The translations under genes and the position numbers were made by a program. This document shows, piece after piece, positions 1 to 11,632 of a DNA stretch of 64,000 nt; the first letter of the stretch is position 1; every line of letters starts with the position of its first letter. Source of the DNA: Pomphorhynchus laevis (lineage: Eukaryota > Acanthocephala > Palaeacanthocephala > Echinorhynchida > Pomphorhynchidae); contig WNNJ02003050.1 in the NCBI GenBank assembly GCA_012934845.2, positions 99,845 to 163,844 of the forward strand. The letters run 5' to 3'. The notes beneath the pieces were generated by a model. That model saw nothing but the letters and a program-made list of their open reading frames with translations. It was not told the origin of the DNA and did not search any database.

Positions 1-1785
1 AATGTATTGAATCAAATTAATGCACTTTGAAAATTTAATATAAAAGAATGAAATCTAGCGTTTAAACGAGTTTCGGTCTGCTACCGCTATGCTAACATTA
101 GTGTTTTAAAATTTTTAACATTCAAAAAGGTTAAAATATTGAGCTTAAAATTTTGTAAATTAAATTTTCAGTTTAAATTCTTTAATCGTATTGAAAAGGT
201 ACAAATTGTACATTATAACAGGCACTTGTTGTCCCGAAGGTACATTGAGTGCCTTATTATCAATTATTGTATGATTATTACAATGGTTGAAGAAAATCGG
301 CAGGCATTATATCACAATAGTAACTAGAAGGGGCTATAAAACAAAGGCTATAAGAACATCTCAAAATTGAATACTCGATAAAAACTTTACGAAGAAAAAT
401 CTTATTTTATTTAATTTTTTTTCTAATTATTAAACTAAACTCGAATATTAATAAAATTTGAGGATTCAAACCAAGGAAAAGAAAAGAACTACATAGTCTA
501 AGCAGGTAACGACAATAATGTTATCAAATAATTAATTATACGCCCCGAAATATTTAATAGACAAATATCCGATCAGAAAGATGCGCTGTCCTACTGCCTA
601 CTGTTATCGTAAAAGAGGATAATCTATCAGCGTTTATCGTAACGATGTTTCTTGATAATTAGTTTGCAATGTGTCGGTAACAGATGTTTGATTTACTGCG
701 GCATTGTCGTAGACGGTAACTCATGTCTAGATAAATTATATCTAGAATAACTTATATGTTAACATTTTTCAGAATAAACGTATAATTAAAATATGGAATA
801 TTTTCTACTATTAGAGTATCAAAAACGGATCATAGAAACATAACATTTGGGAGTAAATACGGACCTGATAAGGCAAATTGTGCTTTTGTTAAATATCTTC
901 AATTGATAGCAATGACGAATGTAACAATTGGATCACTATGAAGTATGTTAGTCTGATCATACTAAACTTGAAGAGCTAATAGAAATCATCCTTTCTCATA
1001 ACTTAATCTTTAAAATTTTAGAGTAGTTAAAGTATTTGACACAACATGAGTTGAAATAAAATTAGCTTTTTACATCTTCAATAAGTAAATAAATAACTGC
1101 AACCGCTTACTACAAAAGTTAGTTTAGCTACGGTAAACTCCGATTGAATGATGTATATCATAAATATCATAAAAATACTGACAATGTAAAATGAATATAA
1201 ACGAGATGAGTATCTCATCCGTTTGCCTGACTAAATATATTCAATAAGTAGAAATGACTGGTATAAAGCAAAAGTATCAAGCTCGGTCACAACAAAAAGT
1301 TCGATAACAACTTTTTATATCATCTGCTCAAATAAGTTAGACTATCATAAATAATTCATAACTTTATAATCAAAAATGATTCAAAACTTCATAGATAAAG
1401 TGAATATTTTCAAAATGAGATATAATCGACACATACACTATCTTTATTGTGCAGGAATGACGGGTAAACAATTTGCTTACTACCCAATCCGATAGCAGCA
1501 AAGACTTAAAAGACAATATTTTGTAGTTGATTATTCTGTAGTTTTACCGAAGATGATATTTGCATTTCTAGCTAATTTAATTCTAGATCGTTGGCTAGAC
1601 ACACCAAATAAACCAGATGTTACGATTCTAGCTTATTTTTATCGCTCAACTCTAATACAATGTCATATATGATAAGATTTGCCGTTCCGAATAATATGTG
1701 AACGAATTATTCTTTTGAGATTTCAAATCAAAATAAAAATTAAAGCACCTTTTACATTGAATATTCTGATATTTTAATCCTTATT

Positions 1786-1935
1786 ATGATACATCGTATG
1801 TTACAAAAATATTAAAAATTTATTTTTATTTTAAATTTCAATTTTTAATCAATAAATGTTGATTTAGCATTTTGATGTTTTGTTTATTTTATAATTATAT
1901 TAAATACGGAGACTCAGTTAGCTGATTTGATTATT
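1786..1935 (+). repeat. Dispersed hairpin-repeat family, 3' part
   Basis: Matches the right half of the repeat seen complete at 34,013-34,580 and 44,084-44,553. It starts at the segment reading gatacatcgtatgtta and ends with the terminal motif gactcagttagctgat. The central hairpin is absent. Confidence 0.6.
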
Positions 1936-2212
1936 TAATATATTAATATGAATCGTTTATATCATTTAAATCATTTATATTTTATTTTACGTTTTATAAT
2001 TTAATTTTTTGATTGTTTAATCATATTTAAATAAATTGTTTTTTTTTGTGAAAAATTTTCAGTAAATGTTAAATTTTACAAATGTACTATTTGATTACAC
2101 ATTTTTAGAATTACGACATTTTACAAAAATTATCGCCTTTATAAAATATATGATTATTATTTAATATATAAATATGAATCGTTTATATCATTTAAATCAT
2201 TTATATCTAATT
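1935..2212 (+). repeat. Direct repeat of about 45 bp just before a splice acceptor
   Basis: The block containing aatatgaatcgtttatatca occurs at about 1,945-1,980 and again at about 2,170-2,207. The second copy ends just before the acceptor at 2,221. It supplies an in-frame ATG (2,174) that is probably not the true start of the downstream coding exon, since both copies look like intron sequence. Confidence 0.7.
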
Positions 2213-2221
2213 TTTACACAG

Positions 2222-2716
2222 GTTCTCTGCGATTCTCGCCAAACACTTATTGAATTTTTTGAAACGATTGCTATTTATTCGAGCGAAAAGAAGATACCTG
2301 AGAAATCGTTATCGTTGCTTGTATCCACATTTATAAAAACGGTCCTAAGCACGGTAAAAATAAGAAAGGGTTGTTATCAGGATGGTGATCTGACTGTAAA
2401 AATGTCGCAACAAGCCCTTAACATTACGAGTCGAAACCAAAAAGCAAACTCAGCTAGGGCGTTCCCCGGAAGCAACGCTCATAGATCCCGTTTGGTCACT
2501 GTGAATAAGTCAAACAACGAGCTAAAAGTGAGAAGTACTTTCTCCATTAAAATGCCGAATGTACAAAACGGCAGTAAGGCCGTCGCTACTTTATGGAGCA
2601 GAAGCCTAAAATACGGTAAGCCCCTAGATCAAGCGCCTATAAACAGTCGAGATGAACATTCTGCGATTGATAGTCGGTGTAAAGAGATTAGAGACGAATA
2701 TATACGAGGCTTTTAA
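2222..2716 (+). CDS. 3'-terminal coding exon of an unrecognised host gene
   Basis: A 164-codon open frame ends in TAA at 2,714-2,716 and is preceded by a good acceptor (tttttacacag, ending 2,221), so translation enters in phase 0 at GTT. The reading frame continues left into intron-like repeat DNA, so the ATG at 2,174 is probably spurious. The peptide starts VLCDSRQTLIEFFETIAIYS and continues with a basic, Ser/Asn-rich, apparently disordered tail ending EIRDEYIRGF. The first 40 residues look helical and vaguely recall the end of a RhoGAP-type helical domain, but I cannot assign a family. Base composition is clearly less AT-rich than the flanks. A candidate AATAAA lies at 2,948-2,953. Upstream exons were not found and may lie left of the window. 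Confidence 0.5.
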   Translation, partial: VLCDSRQTLIEFFETIAIYSSEKKIPEKSLSLLVSTFIKTVLSTVKIRKGCYQDGDLTVKMSQQALNITSRNQKANSARAFPGSNAHRSRLVTVNKSNNELKVRSTFSIKMPNVQNGSKAVATLWSRSLKYGKPLDQAPINSRDEHSAIDSRCKEIRDEYIRGF

Positions 2717-3268
2717 TATATGATTAGTTTAACAACAGGTTCAAAAGTCTTAATTCAATTAAGATTTTAGCAATGGATTTCAAAGTTATGAACGATTTAT
2801 TAGCGCTAGTACTGAATGTGTTAACTCTAAATTCTTTAGGTGCTAAATTATATATTATAATATATTAGATAATATATTAGATAATATATTATATAATATA
2901 ACTAAGTTATATTATAACTTAGTTATATTATTTAGTTATATTAATATAATAAATATGCGTATGTATTATTTATGTAAAAAACTTTAAATATGTATGCATT
3001 ATTGACCTAACACATAAAATCTATGTACACAAACAGTTTCTTATTAAAAGATACAAGATGCATTAATCATATGAATAAATGTCATAGAATCATGCATTTT
3101 GTTAAAATCAAACATTCAAACGATCGCCGATATTCCTTGTAAAGCCGAAAGCTTAGGGACTTAAAAATATGTGAGACCGAAGTTTTGGAACTGTTTTCAG
3201 TCCAAAAACTATTTTTTAAAGATAATAGTGCAACGCAGTATAACTTGTCAAATGCTTACTTACCATTT

Positions 3269-3303
3269 TGTAATAGAGAATGGTCGTACCATTCTCTATT
3301 ACA
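3269..3303. repeat. Perfect 16-bp inverted repeat with 3-nt spacer
   Basis: Left arm TGTAATAGAGAATGGT (3,269-3,284), spacer CGT, right arm ACCATTCTCTATTACA (3,288-3,303). The arms match perfectly. A weaker echo of the arm (aatagaccatttctatta) lies about 80 bp downstream. It may be a foldback-element core or a cruciform-prone site. Confidence 0.8.
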
Positions 3304-3892
3304 TCAAGAATAAACCAGGCTGTTAGTATCTTTTGTCGTATTCAACAGTAATATGTGTACATTTAAAGCAAATTTTGCTTTAATAGACCATTTCTATTAC
3401 GCCAAAACACTGCCAATTTTACATGAATTTAATTTTCATTTTTATAGATATGCTGCATCACAGCGAACAGATTCTTTGATGGAAAATAAGGAAAAAAATA
3501 GAAAATAATTGGGTCGTTTAATAAGCCTAAAATTAACTAGGGATTATTTGTTTTCCTAATCTAGACAAACTTATCAAATAATGAACGAAAAGTTCTGTAA
3601 ATGGCTAGTCGCTTAGTATCAAACGGTTGAGTTTAAAATATTTATTAAGTTAAAATATTGTTTTTGAATTATTATTTTATCGAATTCTACGAGTACAGTT
3701 TTATTTACAATTATAGATGAGAATAAAACTTGTCAAAACTCATAGCTTTAACTTATAAAACAAAGTTACGAATTAATTAACGATTAAAATTCTTGTATAA
3801 ATTTACAAATTGTAAATTTATTAAATTCTGAATTAATTAAAGCATTCAAGAACCAGAATTACTAGTCTGCAAATTAGAAACAGTAACAGAGA

Positions 3893-4108
3893 TTATAAAC
3901 TAAATTTTCTAAAATGTGGGATTAGTCCCTTATTGGATATCATCAGAGCGATAACCATTGCAGATGTGCCATCTACCTTAAAAACGAATCGTCGTGCACG
4001 ATGATCGATAGTCATTAAGCAATAAACTCGATGCATATTAGTATTTAATTTGTGAAGGGGCATATTAAGAGGACGAAACCCGATATAACCGTCTTCATTA
4101 GTGGCATT
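3893..4108 (-). CDS. Candidate 71-codon open frame, function unknown
   Basis: Stop-to-stop open frame in a patch of more balanced composition. It reads NEDGYIGFRPLNMPLHKL near the start and DGTSAMVIALMISNKG near the end. There is no start codon at its left limit, so if real it is an internal exon or a remnant. A donor-like AAG|gtagat lies inside it. No family is recognised, and chance openness cannot be excluded. Confidence 0.2.
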   Translation of the reverse strand, partial: NATNEDGYIGFRPLNMPLHKLNTNMHRVYCLMTIDHRARRFVFKVDGTSAMVIALMISNKGLIPHFRKFSL

Positions 4109-6495
4109 TTAAATGATAAACAAATTGCAAAATCGAGTTTGCAAACTTGATTAATCTAGCATAGAATAGTTGTAAGTTTTCCAGATAAACTTCACATAGC
4201 TCTTCAAACATCAATCACTATTTTATGATCGGACAATAAACTGAGAAAAACTACATTAACAATGGATTACTGATTATTAACCAGTTATTGATCAATCCTG
4301 CTGCTTCGAACTTGTTATTAATGTCGTTCATATCTTTTAAACTTTTACGTACGCACTAAACGCAACAAGGAGTTAGCGAGTCTTCCTTGTATCAACAAGA
4401 AAGACTTTTATCAATAAATTTTATGCAACTTGTCCAATCTTAAGATTGGAAAGTAATATTCTTTATAACATGATATTACTGCTCTGTAATAGACAAACAA
4501 TGAATGGATGTCGTTATTATAAGTTTTATGTTATTATTGCAAATCGAGCTCATGATTTTCAGAAATTCGATAAAATAATATATTTTTGACCTTTTTTATT
4601 TCTTGTTTGTTGAAAAGTACCGTACGATAAAAGAATTACTACTTAATCTTTTTTATTTCTTATCTATTGAAAAATATCGTCAATAATTATTTATAGGATG
4701 GAAACTTATAAAGAAAACTTTGTTCAATTTACCTCTGCATTTGAGCATACTCTATCGCCTGAAAGTTATTGGTCTAATCAAAATTATTACGTGCCTTTTA
4801 GGCTTTTCTACTTATAAGAAAATTAAAACAACTAAGTTGTAGAGCACACTCTTGATTGTTTAGGGAGTTTCGCCCTACAAGTTGACATGCTTAGTAAAAT
4901 GTACGTGACACTCTTGTATTCAGTATAAGTAATTTTTTCTGGTTGATATTTGTCGAAATGTTTTGGTGGAAAAACAGGCATATCATTGCCAAATATTAAA
5001 AGATACAATTGATGTAGGATGCAAGAAGTACAATGAAGAATATATGTCGAATAAGTTCAAAAATTCAATCAATCACTGGGGGAAACGAAATGCAGCATTA
5101 ATAAATGATTTGATAAAGCTAACTAGACAATTTAAATAAATGGATGTTTTCATTTGAATTAATTATTGATGTTTGAAGATAAAATGCTGTAAAATTTGAC
5201 ATTGGAGTCAATTATTTGATTTTTGAAATACTGCAGTAAGATATCTGAGGTGTAAATTTAAAGTTTACAAGTGTCTCAAAAATAGCTACACGAAAAAAGA
5301 GTTATTTTTTGAAGAAACAGATGAGCAGTATTAAATATAATTTAATAAAATAAATTGAAAAGCCACAAGTATTTACCTGCATTATAACGAACATAAAAAA
5401 TTTGTAATTTTTCACACAAATGATTAATAATTTAAGAATAAAGAAGATTAAAGTGCATCTAAACTTCTATTTAACTCTACCTTTACAATAACGTGAAGTT
5501 GAATAAAATTCAAAGATTACTAGGTCGAACTTGGCATGGATTTGAGTGGCTTCGACCATAAATTGGTCGTAGATTGAAAAACATTAAAACATAAATGTTG
5601 CATATATTTCTCTAAACTTGACCGCTTTGCATTAATGGCGGTATTAGCATATCTGTCAATAAAGGCCATTTCACAAAACCAAAGGCAGCGCGTTCGTTTA
5701 CCTGTTGTATAATTATTTTGATAATTATTTATAATCTATAAAGTAACCATAAAGAGTGGTTACAGCTGAGTAATCATGAGAATTCAGTGATTCTATGTAA
5801 AACACTAAGATTCCTACATTTTTTGTAGTATTGGTATTAAAAATGAAATACCCTGATTTTATAAAACAGGAGTATATATTTTATGGCACACGTTCGCAAT
5901 CATAGGGATGAAGTGAGTTTAGCCTGTTAAATATAGCGCACAGAACTCGCAGCCCATCCTCTATTCAGATTTTAAAGAAAATATCCCTTAGTGAGAGAGT
6001 TGAATCATATAGACATATCCATAGTGACGGGCCTCGCATGAAAATTAACGGTTTTAATTGATTTTTAAAATATGAAAAATGAAAGGAAAAAGAAGAACAT
6101 AATGATAGTAATTCTCCTTCCCCTTCCCTAGATCGTATTTCATTTGAATACATCAAAATAATTAATTTGATGAACTGTGGATTTAGAGTTTTATATAAAA
6201 TAGGTTTAACTTCGAAATAAAAATATGTGTCGTGCGCAGCGCATGCATTGCATTTGATAAACGTGACATTTAGGTATAAACTTATTTTGGTTTATTGACC
6301 CTTTAATTTCTGGTTCTAAAACATTTCGCAATGATAATGCATAAATTCTAAAGTTTGCACATTTTTAATAATAAGGACTTTATCAATATAATCACAAAAA
6401 CATGCAAACGTAGTTAGTCAAAAATTAGTGTAAGGACAGAAACGGAAGATCATCAGAATTATCGACTTTTGTACCAAATTCTCTTTTTCCAACAA

Positions 6496-8990
6496 TTATG
6501 GCCTCAAATCCATAGGGATCTGAGCCCTCCAACCAATCCAACACGCCGCTTTCCGACTGAACCACCCGGGGTCTTTCACCCCCCGAAGAGACCAGTCGGC
6601 GCGGACTATGTTGGGTAAGCGAGAGACGAGGAGCTTAAGAAACCTTAGTCTTTGCTCTGGGGGACGTCCTCTAGAGAAGAAGACTAATCCCGAGATAGCC
6701 CAAGTGCCCCAGAGGCGCACCTGGGTTTTCCCATTCAACGACAGATGCTGGGCCCGTTTCAGAGCCCAACTAGCTCTCTTCAGGACACGTTTAAGTCTAT
6801 CCAGGTCAGCTTTCGCCTACCAGTTCACCGAAACGGTGAACCCCATGTATTTTACTTGACTTGTAAAGGTAGGGAGAGGATTAGAGGCAAATAAAGGGCT
6901 AGAGCAGAGAGTGCTAGTCTCTTAAGCTTTTGCTTCGTTGCAGGGGAGCCATGAAAGACAACCACCTGCGATTTGGCTGAGTTTAGAATAAGATTGGACC
7001 TGGGTAATTGGTCTTTTAATCTTAAAAAGAAACGGCTGAAGTTAGAGACTACGTCCTTACACCTGCGTCCAGAGAACATGGCTGTGGTGTCATCAGCGTA
7101 CACAACTAGACGTTGATCACGCTGTTTAAATATTTTGAAGAGATTTATGGAGGCAGCAAGATACAAGATAGGAGAAAGATGGTAACTTTGAGGCACACCC
7201 GTAATAGGGTAGAACTGACGCGCATCAGGGTCGTCTTCATAATAAAATCGCTTAGTGTACAACAGTACCTCCACCCTGTTAACAATTCTCGCTGGCAACC
7301 CGAGGGACCTGAGAGAAGAGATAACAAACGGAATGGAGATGCGGTCAAATGCAGCAGAAAAGTCAAGGAAAACAGCCATAGCAAGTTGATGGCTATTCTC
7401 CTGACAGAACTGATGCACTTCACCTACTGCTGAATGGACCAAGCGACCTTTGACGAACCCATGGAAACCAGGTGGGATTAAGTTACGCCTACTTAAATGA
7501 TCGCGGATTCTACGCGCAAGCGCTTTTTCGTAGATCGATACGAGGGAATTCAGAATCGAAATGGGCCGCAGGTCTTTAGGACAAGAGACCGGATATTTCT
7601 TAGGTATAAAAATTCTTCGACTTATGTTGATGCCGGCCACATCGGATGGGGTGGCTAATAGCATTGTGACGGCCACCTCCCTTCTTTGATCGGCTGTCAA
7701 AAGCTGACAGACACGAGAAGAGAGTGGAGCGACGTTTTTGGAGGTGCCCGGAAGAGGCCCCCAGGCATTGAGTATATCTGGAACAGATAGATCTCTACTC
7801 CTGAAGTCTCCCCAATGCGGGATTGGTTGCGGTGATTGAGTGGCTCCATAGTTGTGCAGAGATATTGACTCCTCCAAAACTCTAACAAGACCAATACTTC
7901 CGATCCACCCAAATGCTCTATCCCTCCAACAAACAAACTTCTCTTTCTTGAATATCTTCCAGAAAGAAGACTGAGAAGTGTTAAGACGAGCAATACTCGC
8001 CTTATCCTTACTCAGCTGGAACCAGTACCTGGTACGCCAGTATTCTTTTGAGAGCGTCAGTTTGGCGGAAGAAGATAGGTCAGGGAGGTACATCAGTTTG
8101 GCCAGGACCTTGAGTTTTGTCGGAGTGGGACTGAAAATACGACCTTTATAGGTAGTCGATAATAACGCGGTGGCTTGCGAAGAGAGATAGGAATTAAATC
8201 CGGTTAAACTCTCATTGCCAATTCGGGGGAAGCGTTGGATAGCTGCTTGGAAGAAATCCACTATGATGGGATCAAAGTGGAATCTTCTACGAAGCAGGGA
8301 ATCCTCTTCTATCCGCCAACGAATCAGGTCATGATAGGTGGACAGATGTTGCCGCGATTGCTCTGTGCAGAAGGGTTTAAGCAACCACTTCTCATGGAGC
8401 AATAATAAGTCTAGGAGGGAATTCGTTGATGTGCAATGAAAGGTGGGTGACGGTGGTTTATGAATAAGATAACCGTTCCTGGCTCTGCGGAGTGCTGCAT
8501 TAATCCAACGACCAGTTCTGTCGTTGAAGTCGCCTAGTACCATGTCGTAGCCTCCATCCATTATCCCATCCAGGAGGTCACGGTTCTTGTGAATCTCTCC
8601 AGGACGAATATAGACGTTGCCAAGATTGAGGCGTTTACCGTTCTTAACGATTGATACTACTAAACAAGACAGGGCTGGACATAAGTAGTTTAAAATGAGG
8701 GAGGATCTTAAGGAGCATTTAACTAAGGTCAAGAGTCCTTGAGATGAAGAGGAGTGAGGAAGGGTTATGTACGGAGTATATTGGGTATAAATGTGCTTAG
8801 GGATAAATCGAGTAATGTCCTAGGGGAGACGGATAGACCGCGTCTCCTGAATGACTATAACATCTGCGTCTCTATCAGATAGAAGCCTAAGGGCAGAAGC
8901 AACTCCCGAATTCTACTGAAGAATATTCAGTGAAAAAGGCTCGGGCTTACTCACAATTGTGATAGATTAGTTGGACGGGAGAAGCCAACC
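6496..8990 (-). pseudogene. LINE ORF2: endonuclease plus reverse transcriptase, copy 1
   Basis: The longest open piece is 626 codons (8,732-6,852), with the C-terminal part continuing in another frame (6,738-6,496, ending PMDLRP). N-terminal endonuclease motifs are DVIVIQETRS (about 8,870-8,840) and VLGDFNDRTGRW. RT blocks in order are DLRPISILNS, VFLDFSAAFDR, a fingers/palm block reading PQSYHLSP where copy 2 has PQGSPLSP, and the active site VVYADDTTAMF. The expected LNILQ-W-N strand at the endonuclease start carries TAG (8,914-8,916) in place of Trp, exactly as in copy 2. A second, private stop follows at RLP*DITRF. Confidence 0.85.
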
Positions 8991-9059
8991 TAGACAGAGT
9001 CAGGAGTTTGAAGGTTGCCCTTCTCACCACTAGCCCTGTCAGGGGTCAGTACTCTCTGG

Positions 9060-10395
9060 GCAATATCTTCATTTCCCAGGCCATAGAGAAGCTTCCCGAT
9101 TTTTAATGGGGGATGGTCCGGGCGGACGCGGCCCTCTTCTTTGATTTGGGGACTACCACATCTGCCGGCGTAGACGGAGCTGCCAGGAAAGCACCCAGCA
9201 GTGGAGATAGTATTTGTTGCAGTTGTGAGAAGATAATCTTTTTTGTGTTATCCAATAGAAAGAGGATGTCTTTATCGGACATTCTTTCGTTTGAGACTGA
9301 ATCCGAGGCAACTTTAGAATATGATTGAATTCCGGAAGAAGAGGCAGAGGTGTGCCTGTTACGATACTCTTTGAATGAGCGACAACGGCGGGACCACGCT
9401 GGGTGGTCACCGCCACAATTGCTGCATACAGGATTTCGGTACATTTGACGTCGTTCAGCAAGGAAGGACAGGCTTTCATGCAAACACCACATCGCTTTTC
9501 ATCCTTACAAGTGGAGGCCCAATGCCCCCACTTGTGGCAGTTGTTGCAATGCGGGAAGGTAATGTTATTTGAATCTATTAAAGTGAATCGTAAATTATAT
9601 CCCATAAAGGGGTTAACAGCGTTGGAGCATAGCGTAAGTCCATATTCCAAGTCACAGGAGGTAAATGCAACAGGTAGCGCCACACCAGACTTAGACTTAA
9701 GAGGCCTGATCAAGCCAAGTTTGAAGAAATTTTTCTGGTGATCCAAATCCGAAGGTTCGAGGAATGACGGAAAATTATTAATTTTGACAGTAGCCTGTAT
9801 AGGCTTAAGCTCCAGCGTCCCAGATTGGGTCAGGAACTTATCAAAGAATTAATTATAAGCAACCATCAAGTCATGTGTTGCAAATGAGATTCTGATAGAG
9901 TTATTATGAATTTTAAAGTTGTTGAATAATACCCTCCCAGGGTAGTCAGGAGTGAATTTTTGTAGAAAAATATTGAACAGGTGATGGCGTTTAACTGGTT
10001 TAGTAGAAGTGATTATTGTTAAATTTTGCAGTTTTTTAATAGGGGGAGTTCCCCATAACGTTAGAAGCAAGTGAAAAATTACTCACGTGGTCGGTAGTTG
10101 AACTTAAAATTGAGTTTACCTTGTCCATATTTGAATCCAAAGTAGTAGCATTCCTTACCCCAGAATTGTTTGTAAAGCAATTGTTCTTAGACTCAATTGA
10201 AACTACGTCAACCAGATTATTGCTGTCCAAAATTTCGTCTTTTATAGTCGTTATTTGGTTTGAAAAAAAACCTCCCTTTTGTCCTCTCCCATAGAAAAAC
10301 CAGCATTTTTTGTCCATTTTTGCACAATTCAGAATTCTTTGTAGCTCCAACACTGCACTTTTTGCACGGCATTTTTCCACAATTTTTTTGCACAT
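9060..10395 (-). pseudogene. LINE ORF1: gag-like zinc-knuckle protein, copy 1
   Basis: Fragments in different frames (10,395-10,036; 10,070-9,849; 9,746-9,153; 9,492-9,103) line up with ORF1 of copy 2. They carry the block HHLFNIFLQKF, the motif NNFPSFLEPSD and the knuckles CNNCHKWGHWASTC (CX2CX4HX4C) and CSNCGGDHPAWSRRC. ORF1 proteins of this kind bind the element RNA in the ribonucleoprotein particle. The reading frame is broken at several points. Confidence 0.8.
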
Positions 10396-10544
10396 TTTTG
10401 ATTTTTCAGTAAATGTTAATTTTATAATAATAAGGAATATCTTAAATAAATAACTTAATAACCACTAAATAACTAAAAAAGATACAGAAGAAAAACAAAG
10501 ACACGACAAACCATATCAAGATATTCAGTTTTCACAATATTGTC

Positions 10545-11632
10545 ACGGCATCACGTCCATCGGGATCTGAGCTCTCCAGCCAATCAAACACGCTGCTCTC
10601 CAACTTAATCACCGGAGGTCTTTCACCCCTGACGAGTAAATTGAGGCGGACTTTGCTTTTTACAGGATACGTTTAAGTCTATCCAGGTCAGCTTTCACCG
10701 ACCAGTTCACCGTAACAGTGAACACCAGGTATTTAACTCGACTTGTAAAGGTAGGGAGTGGTTGATTAGTCAATAAGGAAGATAAAGCTGAGAGTGCTGG
10801 TCTCTTTAATTTTTTCTTTGTCGCAGGGGTGCCATGAAAGACAACTACCTGCGATTTGGATGAATTTAAAATAAGATTGGATAGGGTCTGCTGGTTTGTT
10901 TATCTTAAAAATAAGCGGATAATATCCGAAACTACAACATATTTGCATCTACGACCAGAGGACAAGGCTGTGGTATCATCAGCGTATACCACAAGATGTT
11001 GATCACATTTAAAATTCTTGAATAGTACAATGGAGGCAGCAAGATATAAGAAAGGAGAAAGTGGGGAGCCTTGAGGCACACCCGTAATAGGGTAGAACTG
11101 CCGTGCATCAAGGTCGTTTTCATTGTATAACCGCTTAGTGTACACCAATATCTCCACTCTGTTAACAATTCTTGCATGCAACCTTAAGGACCTGAGATAA
11201 GAGATAACGAAGGGAATGGAGGTGCGGTCAAATCCAGCAGAAAAGTCAAGGAAAACAGCAACATTGAATTGATGACTGTTATCCTGACAAAACTAATGCA
11301 TTTCATCTATTGATGAATGGACCGAGCGCCCTTTGACAAACCCATGAAAACTTAGTGGGACCAAGTTAAGCCAACTTAAATAGTCGCATATTTTACGCGC
11401 AAGCATAAAATTCGTAGATGGAGATGAGGGAGTTTTGAATCGAAATGGGCCGCAGGTCTTTAGAACATGAGAACGGACTACGTTTGGGTAAAAAATCTAC
11501 GACTAATATTGATTCCGGCTGCATCGGATGGTGATGCTAAAAGCATTATGACGATTACTTCTCTTCTTTGATCGGCTGTCAAAAGCTGACAGACCCGAGA
11601 AGATAGCGGATCGACGGATTTGGAGGTGTCCG
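10545..11632 (-). pseudogene. Fragment of the same APE-type LINE (RT part)
   Basis: Minus-strand piece of ORF2 starting within the region before the RT and running to the C-terminal end. The RT core is intact to read: YPITGVPQGSPLSPFLYLAA and VVYADDTTALSS (11,181-10,900). Compared with copies 1 and 2 it lacks about 165 bp of the C-terminal region (the junction is near 10,650-10,662). It lies only about 130 bp from copy 1 in the same orientation, separated by unrelated AT-rich DNA. Confidence 0.8.

Larger units (their letters stand above)
1..2221. other. AT-rich stretch, probably intronic; no gene supported
   Basis: No convincing exon is seen. The right end is a splice acceptor for the exon starting at 2,222, so at least the right part is probably intron of that gene. 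A 62-codon ORF at 139-327 follows a possible acceptor (ttttcag at about 165-171) but shows no recognisable domain. A partial copy of the dispersed hairpin-repeat family lies at 1,786-1,935. Confidence 0.5.
2717..6489. other. AT-rich intergenic DNA
   Basis: No multi-exon gene is visible. It holds AT-rich palindromic runs at 2,850-2,950, a perfect hairpin at 3,269-3,303 and one 71-codon minus-strand open frame at 3,893-4,108. Slightly richer patches (about 3,900-4,400 and 5,540-5,720) show no recognisable protein. Confidence 0.5.
6490..10410 (-). mobile_element. APE-type LINE, copy 1 (I/Jockey/R1-like group)
   Basis: A nearly full-length minus-strand non-LTR retrotransposon with a gag-like ORF1 (about 10,395-9,060) followed by ORF2 (about 8,990-6,496) with an apurinic-type endonuclease and reverse transcriptase. 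It is collinear with the plus-strand copy at 21,500-25,410; the ORF2 proteins are closely similar over about 600 residues. No RNase H domain is seen after the RT. The ORFs are interrupted by several stops and frame changes, so the copy is dead. The exact ends are uncertain because the two copies cannot be aligned outside the ORFs by eye. Confidence 0.85.

Noticed and set aside
139-327. 62-codon plus-strand ORF near the left edge, preceded by an acceptor-like site
   Set aside because: No domain, low-complexity composition, and its phase does not join directly to the exon at 2,222. Not supported as an exon.
6608-7433. Plus-strand ORFs opposite the first LINE
   Set aside because: Antisense shadows of ORF2, with no independent features.
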